Below, piece by piece: positions 58,011 to 64,000 of a stretch of DNA of 64,000 bases. Location of the stretch: positions 4,364,560 through 4,428,559 of the forward strand of contig NC_079375.1 of assembly GCF_021018895.1 (NCBI RefSeq), in the 5' to 3' direction. The stretch comes from Seriola aureovittata. Its lineage: Eukaryota > Chordata > Actinopteri > Carangiformes > Carangidae. The notes beneath the pieces are model-generated. The model was not told the DNA's origin. It saw only the letters and a list, made by a program, of their open reading frames with translations, and searched no databases. The translations under genes were made by a program, and so were the position numbers. The number at the start of each line of letters is the position of its first letter. Positions within the stretch are counted from its first letter, which is position 1.

Positions 58011-58540
58011 TGAAATAAAATCCTGCTTAAGTTGAAATTCAGATGTATTATTATAAAAAAAAAAACTACAAAAATTGCGAAGTGCCCAGTGAGTGAAAAT
58101 ATATGTTAATACTGATGCATGAGTGAATAAGTAGCATTTTACTGTTTACTGTAGCTGGTCAAGGTGGAATTACTTTTTCCATCGGGTCCTCCCTCCAGCA
58201 GGTCACAATATAAGTCAGAGGTTGTGAGATTATTATCTCTCAGTTTTAGACTTGTTGGAGCTGTTTTTCTATGAGTGGAGTTTTGTTTATCTGGTGCATG
58301 TGCAACAATGGCTCCACACTGTTCCACTGATCAATATGTGTGGTGTGTGCTCACAAAGGCAGGGAAGAAGAAGACTGCTAGCTACTAATGTGGATGCTGG
58401 ATTTAAAATGCTCAAAAAATCTACTTTGCAAATGTTTTATGAAAAAGAAAATTATAGAACGTTTGCTGGAACTCAAGGATGTTTTGGTGAGTAACACTGA
58501 ATGTAAATATAACTTGCTCCACAGGGTCCCTTTAAAGAGA
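58011..58540. repeat. Possible diverged interspersed repeat
   Basis: GACTTGTTGGAGCTGTTTTT, GAGTGGAGTTTTGTTTATCT and a terminal CCACAGGGTCCCTTTAAAG resemble a common fish repeat. The reading frames at 58252-58699 have no domain. Confidence 0.35.
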
Positions 58541-59732
58541 CTGAGCGCCATAGGTTGTGGCTGGCAGCGAGTTAGCACTGACTGCACCTTCTCTAAATTT
58601 GCCTTTGGCAATCTCAGTTTGAAGACTTTAATACTCTACATTTGGATGAGCTCCTGCACGACCACAGTACCACTGCTTTTTGTTTCCAGCCATTTCTAAA
58701 TTATATGTTTGTTTTCATGAGTATGTTTTATTCAAATTAACTTTTATTGCTCTAAGGAGAATGCTGATTTAAAAAATCAGCATTCTTGCCCATTAAAACC
58801 AGTGTCACCCATCGTCGCCTCTGGGCATCGTCAGTTAAGCATATTAAGGACCTTGCTCCGAGGAACCTCCACGGTGCCTGCTGAGGGAAATAAACATTTT
58901 ATGTGGGGGTTGTTGTGCAAATACTGTTATTATATCATTGTAGTGGAGTGTTTTAGAGCTTTCATGCCTGTGGTGTAGCAGCCCAATATTCTGACTTCTG
59001 ACTTCAGTCTGCTCCTGCACGATCGAGTGTTGAAAGACTGGTCTGAATGATGAATGACAGCTGTGAGCAAACTACATGTGAGAAAAGCGCAGGAGTGTTT
59101 CGCAAACCTTTACTCTCAATGAGTGATGCCGGCCAGCCGCCAGCACTTGCATTTTGGCTGTCAGTGTGGAATACAGGGAATCCGTCTAATACTGCCTCTG
59201 CCAAAATGCTGCAACTGTAATAGATGATGTCTGAAAGTGACACAAGTCAGATTGCTGTTGGCAGACATGCAATACAAAGAAATAAGCTGGAGTGATGGTT
59301 GTATTTGAGACCATCAAAGCCTTGGGGGCTGCAAGTTTTCAATTGAAACAACCCTGTGCCAGTTCAAATATGTCTGCTGCTGTCATACTTGAATGGATGA
59401 AAAAAAACTGCAGATGCGTACACCTTGGTGAAGTTAGAAATGTCCCTACAGTGGAAAGAAGTTCTTAAATTAAATTCACAAAGTTGTAAAGAACACAGCT
59501 CCTGGGTACCTGAGCCACTATTTGAGTCTTATCAGAGATCACGATAATAATGCAACTGAGGAAGCTCACCTAATATTATTCCTTTTCTCATTGACAAAAA
59601 ATATATTTTAGATCATTGTCAACAGTGATCCATGAGAAACAGCAGACTGAGAGGGGAAGTATTGGTAAAGCTATAGCTGTTAAAAAGCCAATCATACTCT
59701 TAGTCTGCTTTGTTTCTCTTGTTTTTAACCTC
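58541..59732. other. Unassigned non-coding sequence
   Basis: Unique. Contains the 13-bp-arm palindrome listed separately. No gene supported. Confidence 0.5.
58758..58786. repeat. Perfect 13-bp inverted repeat, 3-base loop
   Basis: AGAATGCTGATTT and AAATCAGCATTCT separated by AAA. Confidence 0.9.
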
Positions 59733-60172
59733 TTAAAGGTCCCATGTTTTACAGTTTTACAGTGTTTAATTTGAAGTGTTGATCTATAAGAAGATATATT
59801 TGTGGTTTTAAGAAACAAAAAACATCTCAGTGTAGTTTTAAATCTCCTCTCTCAGGCTTCTCTCTGGAGCTCCAGTAACAACAGGTTGATGAACAGATTT
59901 CAGGTAAACACTCAGAGAAACCCAATCCTGCAAGGCAGGACAGTGGGTCTCGGGTGGGCGGGGCTTGGGGCATGGTCAAGATGGCTGCGTTGTTGTGACA
60001 TCACAAAGTTAAAGATGTCCTGACGGCTCATTTTAAGGCTCAGTTTCTGAATACAGGCTGTGTGCATTTCTCTGTGGACTGAGGCTTTGACACTGTCACA
60101 GTATTAATATAGAACCTAGACCTGCTTTATAATCAAAGAAGACATGGACTATATACAATATCAGACCTTTAA
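59733..60172 (+). mobile_element. TTAA-flanked MITE family A, copy 3 (complete ends, internal deletion)
   Basis: Perfect TTAA at both edges (59733-59736 and 60169-60172), with tips AGGTCCCAT and ...ATCAGACCT. This is the best evidence that the family inserts at TTAA, as piggyBac-type transposons do. Compared with copies 1, 2 and 4 it lacks the whole internal inverted repeat: the sequence passes from GGTTGATGAAC straight to AGATTTCAGG. Element length between the TTAA sites is 432 bp. It is non-coding, so it would have to be moved by a transposase encoded elsewhere. Confidence 0.88.
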
Positions 60173-61046
60173 TCTTATTTTACCTGCTGGAATGCCAGTC
60201 TTAAAGTCAAGTTGAGATCCAAAATATGTCAAGCATCATTTTGTACACATTTCCCCAAAATACAACCTAAGAAATTTGAATATTTACATTTAATGCAATG
60301 GAGACATCATAAACCCAGGATATTTGTTTTTTACTCAGTCTAGACATCAAATAGCTTCAATAAAAGAGCTAGAACAAGTTAAAAAAGAAAATGCAGACTC
60401 ATGTAGAGTGGAATAGGGTGATTTTTTTGGCAACCCTTTAAGTTACGCGAAGAAGAATCATGAGTTCTGAAGAGAACCACAAATGAAATGAGCTTTTAGC
60501 TTTACTGTAAGTTTATCCTTGAAAAATGTGATTGTAAGTTTGGTGTGACTGCAGTCTTGTATTTACCTTTATTATCATACAAATCTCTCTGTCCAAGCCC
60601 AAGGACATTTTTAACCTTTATTTACTCAGTGTAGTTTAAGTAAAAGAGAGCAATGAGCAATGTTCACTTTTTCAGGAACACCCTGTTCGCAATCACACAG
60701 ATACACAACCCCACCCCACCCGGAAGCTGCCCAGTAATAACTACAGTCTGCAGGACAATGTGCAGGTGGAGCAGCTGAGGATTACATGCCTTGCTCGAGA
60801 GAACCAGCTGCTCTGATTTATGCTGTCGGTCTACCAACAACCACTACCCTGAAAGTTTTGTTTATATAACACATTTCATACAGAAAATAACATATTGTGG
60901 TTTAGAAAACGGAGAAAAAACAGCAAAAACAAATAAAATAAAGTGAGTTATTTAAGCAAAATAATATTTTCAGATAGGAAATTACTTTTGTTTCAGCGTA
61001 TTAACCTATGGAAAGCTTAATGGTGCGCTGTGCCTGTGCAGTCACA
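60173..61046. other. Unassigned non-coding sequence with a repeat scrap
   Basis: 60750-60820 (GGTGGAGCAGCTGAGGATTA, CCTTGCTCGAGAGAACC) resembles a widespread fish repeat. Otherwise AT-rich unique sequence. Confidence 0.45.
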
Positions 61047-61066
61047 CCCCCCCCCCCCCCCCCCCC
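61047..61066. repeat. C20 homopolymer
   Basis: 20 consecutive C. Confidence 0.9.
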
Positions 61067-61329
61067 GGCCAGACACCACACTCAGACACTCTGTCATTCT
61101 GTGCGTATTGTACTATATTTTTCCACAGGTCAACACACAGGTTGAAACAGCAGAATAAGGCTGTTTTAAAGTGTTGCCATTTTTTTTTTTTTGATCCGCT
61201 CCCTCCTAATCCCCCCGAGTGCAGACTAGCTGTAACATGGACCATTAGCTAAAGAATGTTGAACATGACCATACCGGTTGTGCCTAGCCAGCCAAATCAA
61301 ATAACTCCTTTTACAAGCACCGCTTCACA

Positions 61330-61740
61330 ACACGGTCCTGCTTTCAGGCCCACCGCCAGGCTCATGTTGACTCTGCCGGAGCCTTGAGAACAGGGGCGCG
61401 TTAGCCTTGATTTATGCCGTCTTATTGGAATTCCTTTACGAGCGAGTGGCGCATATGAAAAAAAAAAAAAAAAAAAGAAAAGAGGATGGATTTCTCGAGA
61501 GGGGGGTTCTTGACTGATAAGGGCCTATTTGCGATAGGGATCAAGGAGGGCCCAACGATGAATCACAGCGATGTGAGGGAGTGCAGTTGGAAGGGAGCCA
61601 GAACGGGGTGTTATGCAAGACTCCAGAGGTGATATCTGCCAGAAAGCCACAGAGAGTTTACCCAGGAGGGGTGTGGAGCTGTGGGCAGAGCGGGACCAAG
61701 ACAAAGCAAGAGGAATGTAGATCTGTCTGATACCTTTGTA
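61330..61740. other. Candidate conserved non-coding block
   Basis: Complex sequence with TTGATTTATGCCGTC, TTTGCGATAGGGATCAAGG, CGATGAATCACAGCGATG. An A-run at about 61459-61476 interrupts it. It is GC-richer than its neighbours and has no coding frame. Inference only. Confidence 0.35.
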
Positions 61741-62400
61741 ACTGAGAAAAGTTCACATTAGTTTGCTTTGAATTCAATGTATGTGTTTCAGTTTGCTTAA
61801 TGCTCTTATGTACGGGCTAATATCACTGCGCTGTTATTACAAGTAGCAGCAGAAGGTTTCTTTTCTTCTCTTTGTATGCGTTCACAAAAATGAGGTTTGT
61901 AACATTCTTACCTGACAAACTATTTGTAATTACAGTTTCCATCCAAAAATGTAATTAATTTATTTCATTGACTGAGGTGAGATTGAACTTTTCCTTCACT
62001 TTTTGCCTCTTGGTGATGGAATTCATTGGATTTGCCCCCCTTAAATTTACCCAGCAGTTATTCTAACTCTGCTAGAAAGACAAGGTTGTGACAATTTCAT
62101 TCTTAATTGGCTCTAATTATTCATTTTTAACAGAGTTAGCAGATGACTGTGCCCTGTTAGCCTTAAAGCTGCACTTATGAGCCAGCCCACTTCAACCAAT
62201 GCTTAAATTTCTAGCCATTGCTCTTTTTTCTGTCTTGAAATTTAGATAACTTACTGAATTGTCTCACAACACGTTAATGCACACCAGGGTTAATATAGAT
62301 CCCTTTTTCAGATTATAAAATAATTATGGGAAATTCTATTGGACACATATTGTTAAAAAAAAGGGAAAAAATGAAAAGGATGATGAGAAAGGAAATGTTC
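61741..62400. other. Unassigned sequence, partly enhancer-like
   Basis: 62095-62270 carries CTTAATTGGCTCTAATTATTC and CACTTCAACCAATGC. No repeat or gene recognised. Confidence 0.4.
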
Positions 62401-62404
62401 TTGG

Positions 62405-62700
62405 CCTTGGCAGGTAGCATACAGTAGATTTATCTTAGCTATTGCAGCTAGCTGGTAAACATATAGTGGTATTTTTTTCTCAGGAGTTGATGGAGACCAA
62501 AATAAAGGTAGATGGAGAAAAACAATTAACTTTAATTCACCAGGAAAACACATGTACATTTGAATAGGCATCTTTTTGCTAACATCTTTGCCACAAAATA
62601 TGCTAATCTTATATTTGCAGCTTGTTGCCCTGTCCCCAAGTGGCCAAAAAATGTAATCAAGGCAGGTTTAAACCATTGCAAAAGGTATTAACTTCTATAA
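62405..62700 (-). repeat. Dispersed repeat family B, copy 3
   Basis: Aligned by eye with the 8.65 kb copy: GTTGATGGAGACCAAAATAA near the start, GAATAGGCATCTTTTTGCTA, then CAGCTTGTTGCC and GTGGCCAAAAAATGTAATC. It retains the outer CAGTAGATTTATCTTA block also seen in the 22.9 kb copy. Non-coding. Confidence 0.6.
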
Positions 62701-63050
62701 TTTCTTTAGATGCTGTATATTCATGCCAATATCATTTTTGGGGTTGGTGCTGAACTGCCCATCAAAATGTGTCTGTGTGTCCCTGATTATAGAATAGTAC
62801 AATTGGTACTTGAGGTAAGTGATACTTTGAATCAGCAAATCAAAAAGTGAATTGTCTTCTTACCAGTGAAGTTGTAATCTTTTAATATTACTGAAACTTT
62901 TAGCAAAGAAAAGTTTGTGATACAAATAAACCCTCCAAATATAAAAAAAAGTATTCATTTTGTTTATTAACTTTCTGCGTGATGTTAAGTGGTCACTGTG
63001 TTTTTTGCTATATAAAAACTTCTCAGAATGGATTTAAGACAAACTCTCCA
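62701..63050. other. Unassigned non-coding sequence
   Basis: AT-rich unique sequence. Confidence 0.5.
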
Positions 63051-63230
63051 CAACTCTGCCACTGAAGATCTGCCAATCCAATTAATTCAACAAATCCTTC
63101 ATATTGTCATTTAGCTGCCTGTCCAGTTTTCTGTGAAACCCCTCTATTTACTGGCGTCTGGCCAGAGACAATCATTGCTCACAGAACAGCTCCCTTCCAT
63201 CAATTCTATGTATGTCAAACTCTGAAGTGC
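63051..63230. other. Candidate conserved non-coding block
   Basis: CCAATCCAATTAATTCAAC, then GGCCAGAGACAATCATTGC and CCATCAATTCTATG. ATTA and SOX-like (ACAAT) cores are present and it is repeat-free. Inference only. Confidence 0.35.
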
Positions 63231-63643
63231 TTCTGGCTCATCATAAAGCTGCTGTGTATTCACAAATAGTTTGTTTATTTCTTTTCCTTATCACAAAAAT
63301 AAGTTGTGTTACCGTCTTTGATGTGTGAATCCCTGAGAGGCAACAAACCTGTTAAACCTCTAATATGCAATTTTGAAGATTCATGAGCCAAACAAGTAGG
63401 AACAGTATGGTCTCTCCGTTCCTCTTCATATTGGAAAACAGGTATAATTTTCAGGCGTCTGTCAACCTCTGGCCGTAAATCGAGACTATCACAAGACTTT
63501 AAGTAACCTGCAGATGTTCCTCTATATATTTACACTGCTGTCACATGTCTAAAAAAACACATGCAACTGAGTGAAACTCACCTGCTGCCACAAGGCGTTT
63601 GCTCAGCAGCAAGTCTGTCTGACATAGCAGTGACATGACAGTA
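63231..63643. other. Unassigned non-coding sequence
   Basis: Nothing recognised. Confidence 0.5.
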
Positions 63644-64000
63644 TCTCCTCTCTCAGGCTTCTCTCTTTAGCTCTAGCAACAACAGGTCGGGGGAGGCGAC
63701 CAGAAGAGGGGAGGCTCTGAGCCTCTCTTCTGATTGGCTGACTGAGTAACTGAGAGATCTGATAAAAATATAGCATATGTCAGGTAAACACTCAAGAGAA
63801 ACCAAATCCTGCAAGGTTGGATGGTGGGTCCAGGTGGGCGGGGCTAAGGGCATGGCTGCATGCAGCGCTGATCCATTGTGACATCCTGAAGTCACAGAAG
63901 TCCTGACGGCTGGTTTTAAGGCTCAGTTTCTGAATGCAGGCTGTGTGCATTTCTTTGTGGACTGAGGCTTTGATACTTCCAAAGTATTAATATAGAACCT
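63644..64000 (+). mobile_element. TTAA-type MITE family A, copy 4 (5' truncated, runs off window)
   Basis: Starts inside the element at TCTCCTCTCTCAGGCTTCTC and continues through the internal inverted repeat (about 63699-63738), CAAATCCTGCAAGG, GGTGGGCGGGGC and the CTCAGTTTCTGAATGCAGG block to the window edge. The first roughly 120 bp of the family are missing, and its right end lies beyond the window. Confidence 0.85.

Overview
The window looks like nuclear DNA from a bony fish, most likely a percomorph-type teleost. This rests on three things: very frequent long (CA)n/(GT)n arrays, fragments of interspersed repeats I recognise as typical of teleosts (GCTAA-rich element, Tc1 relic, L2-like LINE 3' end, 'AAAGCGTCTG' retroposon tail), and moderately AT-rich unique sequence between them. 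I found no protein-coding gene, rRNA or tRNA that I can support. The longest open frames are short, mostly translate simple repeats (His-Thr, Cys-Val, Ser-Leu runs), and show no recognisable domain apart from transposon remnants. The species and the neighbouring genes cannot be named from this sequence alone.

Layout. 1-3 kb is unremarkable unique sequence. 3.06-4.15 kb holds three different repeats in a row (Tc1-like transposase relic, AAT-headed retroposon tail, GCTAA-rich element). 4.9-13.3 kb is unique sequence with two more repeats (8.65-9.5 kb) and a few possible conserved blocks. 15-20 kb is a dense microsatellite field, including a CA/CAGA compound array and a pyrimidine-rich stretch of about 650 bp. 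22-35 kb mixes decayed transposons, among them a TTAA-flanked MITE copy and a MITE-like element with a retroposon tail nested inside it. 36.7-37.1 kb is the best candidate for a conserved non-coding regulatory element. 41-46 kb has G-rich tracts, a CTCF-like motif and a hAT-like element. 47.2-47.8, 59.7-60.2 and 63.6-64.0 kb carry further copies of the TTAA-type MITE. 49.3 kb has an ordered 14-bp minisatellite, and 55.9-56.2 kb an L2-like LINE 3' end.

The window reads as a gene desert or very long intron: repeat-rich spacer separated by candidate regulatory islands rich in homeodomain-type TAATTA/ATTA cores. Nothing here forms a pathway or operon. The most informative observations are the four-copy MITE family with TTAA flanks and a removable internal hairpin, the 36.7-37.1 kb candidate enhancer, the higher-order minisatellite at 49.3 kb and a 22-bp-arm stem-loop at 37.75 kb. 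All conservation statements are inferences from sequence appearance; no alignment or search was run.
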